DNA from: Glycine soja
Lineage: Eukaryota; Streptophyta; Magnoliopsida; Fabales; Fabaceae
Reading direction: 5' to 3'
Assembly (NCBI RefSeq): GCF_004193775.1
Contig: NC_041010.1
Location: 44,505,562 to 44,569,561 of the forward strand
Length of the DNA: 64,000 nucleotides
Shown here: one piece after another, positions 23,801-35,380 of the stretch
Position numbering within the stretch: position 1 is the stretch's first letter
Layout: every line of letters starts with the position of its first letter
Notes under the pieces: generated by a model
What the model was told of the DNA's origin: nothing
The model's database searches: none
The model's input: the letters and a program-made list of their open reading frames with translations, nothing else
Position numbers and translations under genes: made by a program

Positions 23801-25029
23801 AGATGCTGGATCTTGAAGCAGGTCATTTTACTTCTCCTTTTAGTTTTCTAGTCTCAGAATATTTCATGTATAAAAGATGAATTGGGGATGCCTTTATGTA
23901 TGGGCACATTTGTTTCTGCATTCTGGTCTGCTGACATAAAATTTTACCAGTTAGTTACTCTTGCACTATCCAGTTACCACCGATCATGATCTGAGTGATG
24001 GTCAGTGCCACATTGTAATTATAAGGAATTAGATTACATGTGTCCAAGGGCCTATTTTCCTTATCCCAATAGCATAAAGTTTTTACTTTATTTGAAAGAA
24101 TGGAAGTTGGTCATTCCAATCCAATGACGTAGGCCAACCTTATACATCCACTCCCCACTTTTAAACATTTTTATAATAATTTTTTGCATATTATACAAAT
24201 TGTTTTCTCTTGGTTCCAATTTGCTTACTATGTTATCTGTTACTAATGTTTTCCTTGACAGTCAAACCTCGGACACTGGTGGGAGCAACTTTCCTAAAAT
24301 TTCTTGCAGGTAGCCTTTATAATTCCTCTCATTAATCTATAAATTTTACTTCAGTTTGGATGGGAAGCAGGGAGATAGGAACTTAACCATAACTAAATGG
24401 AAAAATGCAAAATGTTACAAAAGTATTGAGTACATTTGTTTTGATTTAAGAAAGGCATTTTTTTTTACCGAGCATGTTTCTTCCACTACCTCTCTTTCAC
24501 TTATCTTTTCTAACTTCTTTTTTTTTTTCTCACCTGATTGGTGCTACATAATTTGTATTAGATTCATGAAAAAATTTCAGGTGAAGTGGCATTGCTTGAA
24601 GAAAATACTTGTGTTTATAGCTTTTACATGATAGTGGCAGCAGTCTTCGTTTTATGTTAGTTTGCTGTTTCAAGTTACTAAATTCGTTTCTATGCTTGTC
24701 TGACAGAAAATGATTCAGCTTTTGATCTTCTCTATTGCATAACATTCAAGATGATGGATCAACAATGGCTTTCTATGCGTGCTTCATACATGGATTTTAA
24801 TGTATGTATTTATCATGAATTTATTCTGTAGAGATTAGGAAATATTATGGCACTAGCAAATTTAATTGAAGTACATAAGTTTCTTTGGATTGCTAGTGAT
24901 TATCAACATGTTACTTATGTTTAACAGACAGTAATGAAATCTACACGCCGTCAGCTGGAGAAAGAGCTTCTACTTGAAGACATAATGCGGCTAGAAGATG
25001 TACCCTCATACAAACTTCTCACACGATAG
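20809..25029 (+). CDS. ELMO-domain (ELMO/CED-12 family) protein, nine exons
   Basis: Exons inferred from GT/AG borders and a continuous phase: 20809-20893, 21860-21969, 22531-22599, 22778-22893, 22989-23043, 23701-23821, 24262-24309, 24707-24801, 24928-25029 (TAG). This gives 266 residues, normal for plant ELMO-domain proteins. A short variable N-terminus (MDDRGGSFVAVRRISQ) is followed by CVCAQRRESDARPSFDLTP. The ELMO domain covers about 65-255: LWNAAFPEEEL, WKDMGWQGKDPSTDFRGGG, LLFFARNFP, YPFAVAGVNITF, then FDLLYCITFKMMDQQW. The DP.TDFRG box carries the arginine that animal ELMOD proteins use for Arf/Arl GAP activity. In Arabidopsis some family members (MCR, ELMOD_A) set pollen aperture pattern; which paralogue this is cannot be told. 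Intron 1 (966 bp) has a CT microsatellite. All exons are intact, so it is probably functional. Confidence 0.93.
20951..20992. repeat. (CT)n microsatellite in intron 1
   Basis: About 42 bp of CT/TC repeats with two interruptions, about 60 bp after the exon 1 donor of the ELMO-domain gene. Confidence 0.9.
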
Positions 25030-27020
25030 TTGTCCGTGCTTACTCCGAGTCTACTAGTTTTAACCAGAAGGTTTTACTTGATGTGATGCTACTCTTATAA
25101 TTACGATTCCTTCCAATTCGGCTTTTAACCTTCTAACAAGACTGAGGCGAGCCTAAGTATGATATCATCAAGGTTCTGGAGGCAGCAGTTGAGCTTTTAA
25201 TCTAGTTGGAGGAAAACATTGTGGGTGGGACAAACTGCCAGGGGAGTCTGAAAAGTAGGTTTGCTTGGTACCAAAAAAGATTAGATTGTAATGAATTGTG
25301 GTTTGCCTATATATTTCCTCAATGTCCATCAATGGGCAAATATAGCTTGCAGTATTGTAATTCAGGCAGTTTGTACCCTTTTTTCTGGTCTACAGGCAGA
25401 GGTGTACCTAAGTAGGTAGATTCTGCCTTGGGCCTTGTTTGTGGAGGAATTGATATGCTGCATATTTTTGTTTGAGTAAGACTTTAACGTTTGAGTTGAT
25501 GAATAGTACCTTAACTATTGCTTATGGCTTAAAGTACCATGGTTTTATTTTATGCCTGCTTTTCTGGTGCTCTATCAGAGAAAAGATAAATTCTTGGGGC
25601 ATTCATAATAATGAAACTGATCTTGGTCATTTATAAATATCACCTCAAACTAACCAGTGAATTTGGTTAGCTAACTAGTTTCAGTGAGTTATGGCTTGGT
25701 TGTACAATTGAACAAATGCGAGTAAAATTGAATTGGTTCTGAAGTGAATTGAATTAGTACGAGTATTGGTGAAGCTTGTATTTATAGTTATTCTACATAC
25801 AATAATTTCTCAGCAAGCGGAGTGAATGTATGAGTACTGAATTTACTTTCATCTCTTGAAAATTACCAGCGGTAATGAAATGGGAGAACAGTGTGCTCTT
25901 TCTTTTAAATAGTAGATAATAAAAGACTCGCGGGGTACAATAATTAAAGACTTCGGTTAGTTGCTTAAGCGGGCAATTAACTTTCTTATTAAAACTAGTG
26001 CAACCTCTGTAAAAAAAAAGCTAGTGCAACCTATTAAATTAGAAGGAAATCACCCATACGTCTTTGTGGTGCATTGGTTCGTTCACAAACTTTCGTACCA
26101 TCCATCATTTTTCTTAAATTTATTTACCTTTGGATGAGTAAAAATGAGGGAGATGACATTTTAAAATTTTGAATAAAAGAAAGAATGGAGAGAAAATTTT
26201 GCATTTCTTTATTTCTTAAAGTAATTTTTTTGCCTTCTCTTCCCTTATTTTCTTTTTCAATCAAATAAAAAAATTTAAAATTATAAAATTTTCTTTATTA
26301 TTTTATTTTCCTTTATTCAAACATATGGTAAGAGTTCGAATGATTTTTCTTTTGAAGGAATAAATTAAGTGCAACCTCTCAACAATGAGTACAAAGAGCA
26401 TTAATGAATGAACCATAGAGAGACATAAAACTTCGTTTAGGATTTATATGATCGTGAACATGTTCCCACCTGAAAGAATAAGCTATTAATTCCAACATAA
26501 AAACACAACGGCTAGGAAATGCACTAGTGAAGCGTAAGGGACAACAAGACTTGTTTAGCATTTATATGACCGTGAACATGTTCCCACGTAAAAGAATAAA
26601 ATTATAAAACTATTAATTCTTACATGAAAAAACTATTAATTCCAACATAAAAACAGACGTAGTAAATTGCGAAACAATAATGTTTTTCTCACACTTCTTC
26701 ATGAAAGGTGAGATGAGTAAAAAAAAAATAGAAAAAGAAAGAAAAAAGGAAATAAACAAAAAAGAAGGATTACAAAAATAAAATATTGGAATTTGCTAGC
26801 ATGTATACACTTATTTTTAACCAAGATTATCTTAACAAACTATACCTTAAATGTATTTTTAAAAAATTGAAGTTATAGTTTATTAAAACACTTTTTTAAA
26901 AAAAAAAAAAGTAGGTGTGTATAAAAAAAAGTGAATGTATGTTAGCGAATTTAATTCGCAAGTTATACCTCAATTGTATTTTAAGATAATTATAATTACA
27001 ACCTGCTAAAATACTCCTAA
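25030..27020. other. 3' UTR then intergenic DNA
   Basis: 25030 to about 25450 is probably 3' UTR of the ELMO-domain gene. The rest is A/T-rich. A diverged direct repeat (about 26431-26510 and 26550-26665, sharing TTTATATGA.CGTGAACATG, then TTCCCAC.T.AAAGAATAA) is the only structure seen. No gene. Confidence 0.5.
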
Positions 27021-27021
27021 A

Positions 27022-27838
27022 AAACAAGTGTTTTTGGAGTTAGCTGACCTTTAGGGGATCAATCCTTTGTCATGCTATTATAGCACGTGTGTCATCTAAG
27101 GCAAAAGAAGAATCATAACTTGATATCATCCTCACCATCCTCCTGCTTATCTTTGATAGTTTACTCAGGGCTCCAAACTCAAAGTTGGCAACTATATATG
27201 GGAGTTGCACTCGTTGAAAGGCTTAACCCAACACCTTATTACGCAATCTGTCGACAGACATACACTACCTTGTTCACATTCCCAAAGACACCATTTTCTT
27301 TTGAGTGGATTCACAACATGTCAAGCTCTAGCAAGGTTCATTGTTTTGCATCTATTTAAAGCACATACGTACATACTTCATTGCCTGTGCGGCTCCTCTT
27401 GGTCAATTCCTTTAAGTTTCATTATTATGAACATAATCCCTAGGTGGGATACTTAATGTATTAGCTATTACATTGCACAGAAATGGATATGCATAACACC
27501 TAATGTTCATCATTTACGGCTATGACTAATAGGTATCTAATTCTCACTCCACTAAATTTCATCTCTCAATGTGGGTGTCCCAGTGTAGTCCTTTTGTTGT
27601 TGGTGTTCTTTTTTATCATTACGTATTTCACTGTTCTAGTTGAAATTTTGTTTACCCTTACTATACTCCAACTTGATGGTTTCCACCATCTATCCAAGGT
27701 TAATTAGGCCCCTAGGATTTGGCGACCAACATATTAAAAAGCCTCCTACAAACACTTTATTCCTAATCGTTTCAAATAATGCTTGCATTCTGTCTTACCG
27801 TAATTGTTAGCATAGAGTTATTCGTACAAGATTCGTTT
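27022..27838 (-). pseudogene. Nuclear plastid DNA: decayed chloroplast 16S rRNA fragment
   Basis: The plus strand reads as the complement of plastid 16S rRNA for about 800 bp. Recognisable anchors, in order: GGAGTTAGCTGACCTTTAG (about 27036), TATTATAGCACGTGTGTC (about 27074), GGCTTAACCCAACACCTTAT (about 27219), GGTCAATTCCTTTAAGTTTC (27400), GGTGGGATACTTAATGTATT (about 27444), TTTACGGCTATGACTA (27510), TACTCCAACTTGATGGTTTC (about 27662), and AATAATGCTTGCATTCTGTC (27775). Most differences from the plastid gene, as I remember it, are C-to-T or G-to-A, as expected for methylated, unselected nuclear copies. It covers roughly the middle and 3' half of 16S. It is not a working rRNA. Open frames here are accidental. 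Confidence 0.88.
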
Positions 27839-28440
27839 TCAATTCAATAATAATAAACATACATAAAGTTATTATACAAAAATGATTCATTTGATATATA
27901 TACATTAGGGGTCTTAGTGGTATAATTTTGACTTAAGACTAGTTTGAATTAAACAAGAAAACTAAGTGTAGTGTAATTTGGTTCAATTTAAATTATTTAT
28001 AAAATTCGAACCAAATCAAGTTAATATTTTACTGTTTAGTTTGACTTGATTTTTACAATTTAAAAATTTTATCACTAAATATTAAAGAAATTGTTATTAT
28101 TTAAACAAAACTTGAATAATAATTAGTTCAATAATTAATAATATAAATAAACAACAAAGTTTAACAATTTAAACTTAAAGTAAAATAATAAATATTTTCA
28201 TATTAAATAATATTTGAATAATAATCATTCAAATTAAATAATAAAATAATAAATTATTCAACTTGAAAGTAAAATAATGCATAATACTTACTTTCAATAA
28301 TAATACTGATTTCATAATACATGACCATAAACATAATATCCAACGATATTTAACGATTGAATTGACTAATTATGCATATTGAACAGAATTATTTGAATTA
28401 TATATTTGAATATTGTGAGAGATGACATCTAGCTAGATGT
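27839..28440. other. Very AT-rich intergenic DNA
   Basis: Short A/T words such as AATAATAA and TTAAATAATA recur. No gene or RNA recognised. Confidence 0.5.
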
Positions 28441-28890
28441 TGGTTAGACAAGCCTTTTGAACTGATGGCATTGACCCAAAAGCTGGCTGGGACTCTTGTA
28501 GTTTTGGTGCGTAAGGTGGATTTTCTAACTCACCTACCTACAAGCCTCAGCAAGTTGGTGTTGAAAGTGCTTGTTAATCACTTGAGACCATAGATGACAT
28601 TGTTGAACCTTGTTAGAGTTAGAGTACTTTCATTCCTGAGAAAGCCATGATTGCCCAAGAGCGCTGGTCGCTTGTGCATTTTAAGCCCATGTTAGAAAAG
28701 CCTATTCAAATAGATCATGAATCCCACCCGAATTTACGGCTCTAAAGTCGACCTGAAGCCCAAAGTTGTGCAAATCAACACCAAACAACAGCAACTTTTC
28801 TGAAATATCTACTCAATCCAGAGGAGAACGTCATGAGAAATGAAGAAGCTACGGATTGAAAATGAGCCAAAATTGGCAAAGAAATCTGCA
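28441..28890 (+). pseudogene. Unrecognised coding-like remnant
   Basis: GC content rises and one plus-strand frame reads TDGIDPKAGWDSCSFGA, GGFSNSPTYKPQQVGV, SLETIDDIVEPC, STFIPEKAMIAQERWSLVHF, then KPMLEKPIQIDHESHPNLRL, with stops between the blocks. Composition and continuity suggest an old exon or transposon ORF, but I do not recognise the family. Chance cannot be excluded. Confidence 0.3.
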
Positions 28891-29979
28891 ATCCGTGCCT
28901 TTCATTCTCTTCCTTTAAGGAACTCAATGCATATACTGTACATAACAAGTGATTTTTCTGACAACATTAACATGCATTCCAGCAATACTCTTACTTTACA
29001 GTTTACATGTTTAGCTTAAATTCTTTAGACACTAAAATAGTGAAATTAAGTTGGGGATATGATATTGAAAAGTTTTGTTGTTTATTAAAAAGGTTATATG
29101 ATATGAATCTTACATTGACTAGAATAAGAAGTTTAATGCAATACTTTAGTCATGGAGTTCTTCCACTTTTTGCTTACAAAAAAATGGAATTCATTCTTCC
29201 TCATGATAGACTAATCTTTTAGGTTGAACTCTTAAGCTACTTATATATTATTTAATATGAGAAGAGATGATACAAATCTTCATGAAAAATATGTTCATGT
29301 TTTATTATTTATATGAAAATAAAATTAAGATAAAGTCTATTAGACAAGTTTGTTATAAGTATATTGTTTGTTACGAAAAAAATTGGGCTAACACAGAAAT
29401 GGAACTCGATCATTTTGTGATTTCTGTTAAATAAGTGACTTTCAAATAACCAATAAAACATGTACATAGTCACATACATTGAGATATATATAGATTCGTA
29501 TCATTGTATCTCGCATTAAATAGCTGGTACGTGATACGCAATTATAAGTAGAGGATGCATTCAGATAATATCAGTTAGTACACGAGTACTGTAAAGATCA
29601 AGATATCTTATACACAATGTAAAAGTCCTTGACATCGCTACATATTCTGCTGTCTTATCTAGCTGAAAAGTAAAAAATAATACATAATCTATATATTGAC
29701 AAAAAAAAAAGTTCCACATATATAGACCAGATAAAATATTTTTTTATGGGGTAATGGTTCCCTCGAAATATGAAAAATATGGAGAAAGAAATCAAGGGAA
29801 ATGTTGTAACAAGCATATTATCGATACAGAGCGTTCTGAATAATAACATGATTGAGTTCATCACACTGAACTCTGTGACAAAGCACATGGAATGTATCAA
29901 TAATTATGGTACCTTAATTGAGTTCATAATTAAATACCTGTTGATCATCATTATAAGCAAACGACATTGGCCTTGCTAG
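28891..29979. other. Intergenic, 3' side of the WRKY gene
   Basis: A/T-rich. The bases just left of 29980 should hold the WRKY 3' UTR (minus strand). No other feature seen. Confidence 0.5.
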
Positions 29980-32900
29980 CTAGAAAGAGGTAAAGCATTC
30001 ATTCTCTGATGAATTTGAATCGTCGCAAGGGGAGTGATTGTGTCTACCTTCATAGGTGGTTATCACCATACGACAATCCTCTGATAGTCGTTCAACCCTC
30101 TTCTTCACCCTACAGTTGTTGTGGGTGCACCGGTAATAACTTCTGCAATATCCCAACAAATGAGATCGACCACTAAGAAACAAATCGGAGTAAATAAATC
30201 AGAAACTCCAAAGATATATTTTTTAATCTTTAAATTGACATCATACTAGTTCATTAATTTACTCAAATGGAGCCAACATATGGTGCATGTGCTATGTTTA
30301 ACAAATAACTATGTCGCGCACTTAAGTATATCGTCAGGATTTGATCCTTAGATTCATTTGCATGAAAAAAATAATCTGTTAAAGAAGATTAATTTCTTAA
30401 ATGAATTTCAATACTTTGAATAATTAATTTCTGATTTCGGCTGCAGGAACTGGGATCACCAAAAAAAATATACTAGATGGGGGACTATAAATTGATGTGC
30501 ATGACAGATACTGCGTAGAAGTTATTTTGGTTATATTTCAAAGGATTAACCTTAGAAGGGAACCTATCAAACAAAATCAACCTTACTTGCAGGCTGGCTT
30601 CTGAAATTTGTTATGTATTCTATTGATTATATTGGTTGGAGTTATCTGTTGTGCTTAGATTCCTTTAGAATTTAGCAATCATTCGCGGTATGGTATAATA
30701 AAAAAGACTTGAAAGTCTCGATGGTTTGCCATTATTGGTTAATATACATAGACCATATATAGTGGCTTATTATGAAATCATTTTTATACTGCTGATGTTA
30801 GAGTTGTGATTTTTATTAAACACCGATTTTCGGTCATTAAATGCAGATGCCTCTATTTCTTTCAGATTGATTGATTTGCCATTTTTATACTGTTTGAAAA
30901 GTTTGTGTAGGTATAAAGAGGTCATTGTGTATTAATTTAATGAGTTTATAGAAGTGTGAAATTATAATTTCATCTTTAATATAACTTTTAAATTATTATA
31001 ATGACCAATTAACTTATCATTCTAGTAATACTTAGATTAAAAAAGTTTGTGAATTGAATAAAATATAAAAATATGCATATTGGTACTGCATCATTTTATG
31101 ATGTAAACTATTGTTTGTTAAACAATGTGTTAATGTCAACCATGTCCCATCATCATATTTGAAAACATTTCTTCTTTCAGTTCCATGAACCTTTATCCAT
31201 GAAGTCATTAATTCCAATAATTCTTTCATCTTCCTAATTGCACTTCTAAGTAAATATATTTATATGCAATTGTTATGTTGGTATGCAACAGATATCTTGC
31301 TTTTTAGTTTAAGGATATAGGGTATAAATAGCATTTTGACCATTTTGCAATAGCGTCCGGAAGTACCTCTAGTGAAACTGTTCTTATATTGTTCCTTCCC
31401 ATGCAGACAAACAACATTAATTTTAAGATACACAAAAAATGTTTATCATTTGGGTCAAATATGCTTGTTACAAATATGTAAAGCAATTAGCATAAGAATA
31501 AATCATAACTAGCTGTTTTGAACCAGGGTCCTGAACCCATTTTCTTCCTTATGACTAGATATATGTCTATTTACCCAGTGTCATTGAATTCAAGAAATCA
31601 ATACACATATTCGTAAAAAGAATGATATTACTTAACACCAAGATGACAAAAAAAACCTGTCTTTTTCTCATACTAAATATTCAATATGTAAATCTGAATC
31701 TTTGTTTTGGTCTTGATATATATTTAACTTATACGGTCAATTGAACAAATTCAATGCATCCTTCACTTAGTTTCGATCCAACTGATGCAAACTTGAGTAA
31801 CTAGTCTAAAGTTATTGGATTGATTATACCATTGAACCAATCGAAAATTAAGCTGAACCTTTTCAGGGGTTAATTAATTGAACCAATTTAAAAAATATTA
31901 ATGCAAAATTTCATGAATGTGGTTTTAACTTATGACCTAATAATGCTGGTTAAAAAAAACTTATGATCTAATTACTTACTCTAATAACATCAATCACTAT
32001 ATCTCAACTATATTGATTATTATATCATATGGTTGATTATACAATTAAACCAATCTAAAACTACGTTGAACCTATTCAAGGTCATGCTAGTTTTTAAATT
32101 ATTCTGTGACTTTAATTTTTTTAATAGAAATTATTTCTGTATGACTGTACAAGGTCAAATTTATTTTTCTGACTTTTATACAAAAAATGATTTTCTCAGG
32201 AGATATATTGCTGTATATGACTCAATCTGTTTGAACAATAACTTGTTAATTAAACTAATAACCTGGTATTCCAACCAAATAAATGATCCGATAAAGATTA
32301 ATAAATTTGTTTTAATGCATACATGATCTATTACCTTCCATATCAAATCTTAAAATACGTCTCCCATTTTGAGAACATTTTCGAAAGATCTCATTATATG
32401 GTTGAACTGATCCAGACGCACCTTTAAAACTACTTTTTCTTTTACAGTTTATTGTGAGTGATGTCGAAACCAACTTGCTCCTCATGCACAACTAACTTAC
32501 TCAATTCTTAGCTTTTACCGTAGTAGCATTGAGGCACATGACAATAACTCTTTCCCCTTTTCTTATTCAGGATAAAACTTATGTAAAACCTTTCATGATA
32601 ATGTAGCTGAAAAATAAAATGCTCACACACATAGAAGTAACACAGAAGAACCTTGAGTGATAAGTCATATATTTTCACCAGATGTTATTTCACCAGATCT
32701 ATTTGAATGAAAGGCTCCATGCAATTTTTTTGGTAACATAATATATTAATTAAATATGTAAAAGTAATAATAATATGATGATATGATCAAATAATATATT
32801 TCAAACTGAAAAGAAGAAGAAGGAATGCAATATAAACAATTAAAATAAAATTTGAAGCTTTATTAGATGAAAATAAGTACATTATTAGAGCAGCATGCAG

Positions 32901-35362
32901 TAGAATTATGCAGAACCTTCCTGTTTTGCTGTATCTGTTTTGTGAGTGGAAGGGTACATCTTTTGCTCTTTTCCATTTCATTATCAACTCACCTCAGTTT
33001 GCATTTTAAAAAAATAAAAAATAGATGAAAATAAGTATAAAATTATAACAGTATTCTTTATGACATTTTAACATAAGCATAAATTGGATTTGGAAAAACA
33101 GATGAATGATAGAGTTACAAGGAAAAACTTTAAGTTCAACTGCAGCCTTTTCCAGAGATGGATAAATATGCGGAGAAGTTTGTCATAGAAATACCACGAC
33201 AAATTGGATGGTTTTGAAATAGAGTACGAAAGAGGGGACCCTATAGTGCACCCTATTGTCAAAACTCTAATAATAGCCCACCAAATATATTATCAGTATA
33301 TACATATATTTATTTCCCCCCTTCCATTTCAATATTTGACTTGAAGTTAAGCCTAAGGCTCAATTAAAATGCATGAACAATTTATTATCTCTTCAGCATT
33401 ATTTTATGCATTATTGAAAATAAACGATCATGAATCATTCCTTCTATTTCCTCAATAGGTCGTAGATTCCCACTATTTCTTTTGTCTTCGTGTGTTATTA
33501 AACTTTCGTGTATCCGTAATTCTTCTTACAAAACAAAAGTCTAAGATGAATGATGCCAATAAATCTTGTGACTTGTGATCACGATTTGATTAAATTATTC
33601 ACTACTGACATAACTTTTTCCCAGAAAAGACATTTTACCTTCATTCCCCCCGGGTATAATGCCTCTGGTATTGCCAGTGTACTCAACCACGAACATTTTC
33701 TGTTCATAGACAGTTTCACACACCAAAAGTATATAGTTTATATATATTTTTCTTTTCATCAACCTCTCCCACATCTTGAATGTCTTGTAATTATTATATT
33801 CAATGAATGTCATTTGATAGGGTAGTTGAGCAAAATTCTTCAGTTCAAATCCTAGTTATTATGGCTTCCTTTTATCGAAATCAAGTGCTGCTTTAACTTC
33901 AGTTTTGATGAATCAGTACAGTAAAAAAATAATTCAACTTCCATGTGTTAATTAATTCAACTCATTATTATTTTTCCTTAAAACATATGTTTACTATAAT
34001 GAGCAAATAAAAGTCATGGTTAATCAAGATTTGAATATTACCTTGGATGAAGGCTATTCTTGACAACTTTCTGGCCATATTTCCTCCATTTGTAACCATC
34101 ATCAAGCACATCTACATCACTTCTTGTTTGGAAACAAAACCTTGGTTCTCTAAGCTTCCTCCTTATTTTCAACTTGTTCTTTTCTGTTGCTGCGCTCCTC
34201 CACCTACCACAATATATAGCATATATAATTAGCTACAAAACATTCTTCATCCCCGTTAATCACATTTCTCAAATTGAAACAAACGATTAGGACTTCAGAT
34301 AAAAAAAAATAGAAATAGAAGATGGACAACTAATCTGTATGAGAGAACATGTGAAGTCACTAGTGATGTGCATAAGTGAATTCAAGAATCAACAAGTAGC
34401 AAGATTCAAGACTTTTGAGTCTTTAAGCTCTTTCTCCCCATAATAACCTAAACGAGATTTTAAATTGTTATCGTGGTTGCAATTTTGTTACAATTCTCGA
34501 TATTGTGAAAAGAAATTGTAGATGCGTCTTTAAAAACCATAATGTTACAGACGAAATCGTAGTTATGAACCGTATTGTAAAACCTTGTTTGAAGACAAAA
34601 GAAGCAATCCGTTCCTTATATAAGATTGGAGACCTTTTAGATTCTGATCTGATGTCTGAAGAATATCTCTTTAGTTGGATATATAAATAAATTTGTCTTG
34701 CATGCACTTGGAGAGAGAGAGGATAAGAGAGCAAAAAGAGGAGGGACATAAAAATTACAAATAGTGTAATGAAATTGAAGTTGGAGGAGAGATATATACC
34801 AAGCGTTGTTGTTGCCTTGATCACTACCATTTCCAGTGCAATTTTCTTCTTCGACAGGCTTTGGATCCAGAGTTCCTACCTAAAATACCATAGGCAAAAT
34901 CTTTTTAAGAAACGTAGTGGATTGAATACCCTAAGATCGAAAAGGACACAAAAAAAATATCAAAAACGCAAAAGTAAATAAACTAATTATTATAGGGGTG
35001 AACAATAGAGAACTTTGTTCGATCTTAATTTCAATCATGGAGATTAATTTTGCAAAGTACAATTAAAAGTGAATAACCACCTCCTGGTCGTTATTCCAAG
35101 TTTTGATGGCAAGTTCGCTATGACTCACGAATCCGATGGTTGCTGCAGCGGCGATTGCAGTGGTGGCAGTAGCGACGACGAGGGTATCACTCTTTAAGGA
35201 TTGAGAGAGGGGAGAAGATTGAGATTGTGAAGAGGGTGACAAGAAGCCAAGGACCTGGTTTTCTTCATATTGAACAAAACCCAATTCGTGTATGGCCTGT
35301 GGGGTGTTGGTGAACGAAACTTGAAGCTCATAATTGGGTGCGCCACCTCTCTCTCCTTCCAT
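29980..35362 (-). CDS. WRKY12: WRKY12-like group IIc transcription factor, four exons
   Basis: Minus-strand exons with correct GT/AG borders and phase: 35362-35081, 34879-34800, 34203-34042, 30142-29980 (TAG). This gives 228 residues. ATG 35362 ([15 protein letters not shown]) is preferred because WRKY12 proteins start MEG; an in-frame ATG at 35380 would add six residues. The Ser/Gln-rich N-terminus is followed by [40 protein letters not shown], the heptad WRKYGQK in exon 3, and the zinc finger C-X4-C-X23-H-X1-H in exon 4 (CTHNNC ... RHNH). The phase-2 intron splitting the domain after HPR is the classic group IIc position. Arabidopsis WRKY12 represses pith secondary-wall formation and affects flowering time; the same role here is inference. 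The third intron (about 3.9 kb) is unusually long. Confidence 0.93.
30143..34041 (-). other. 3.9-kb intron inside the WRKY domain
   Basis: AT-rich intron between exons 3 and 4. It has a diverged direct repeat at about 31815-31867 and 32029-32083 (TTGATTATAC.ATT.AACCAAT, then GTTGAACCTATTCA-type). No complete transposon, ORF of interest or RNA gene was recognised. Confidence 0.7.
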
Positions 35363-35380
35363 ATCCCACTTTTGACTCAC

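Noticed and set aside
27087..27707. Several 60-90 codon frames
   Set aside because: They fall in the decayed plastid 16S rRNA copy, which never coded for protein.
34468..34830. 120-codon minus-strand frame
   Set aside because: Covers intron 2 and exon 2 of the WRKY gene in the wrong frame; splice-supported exons explain the region.
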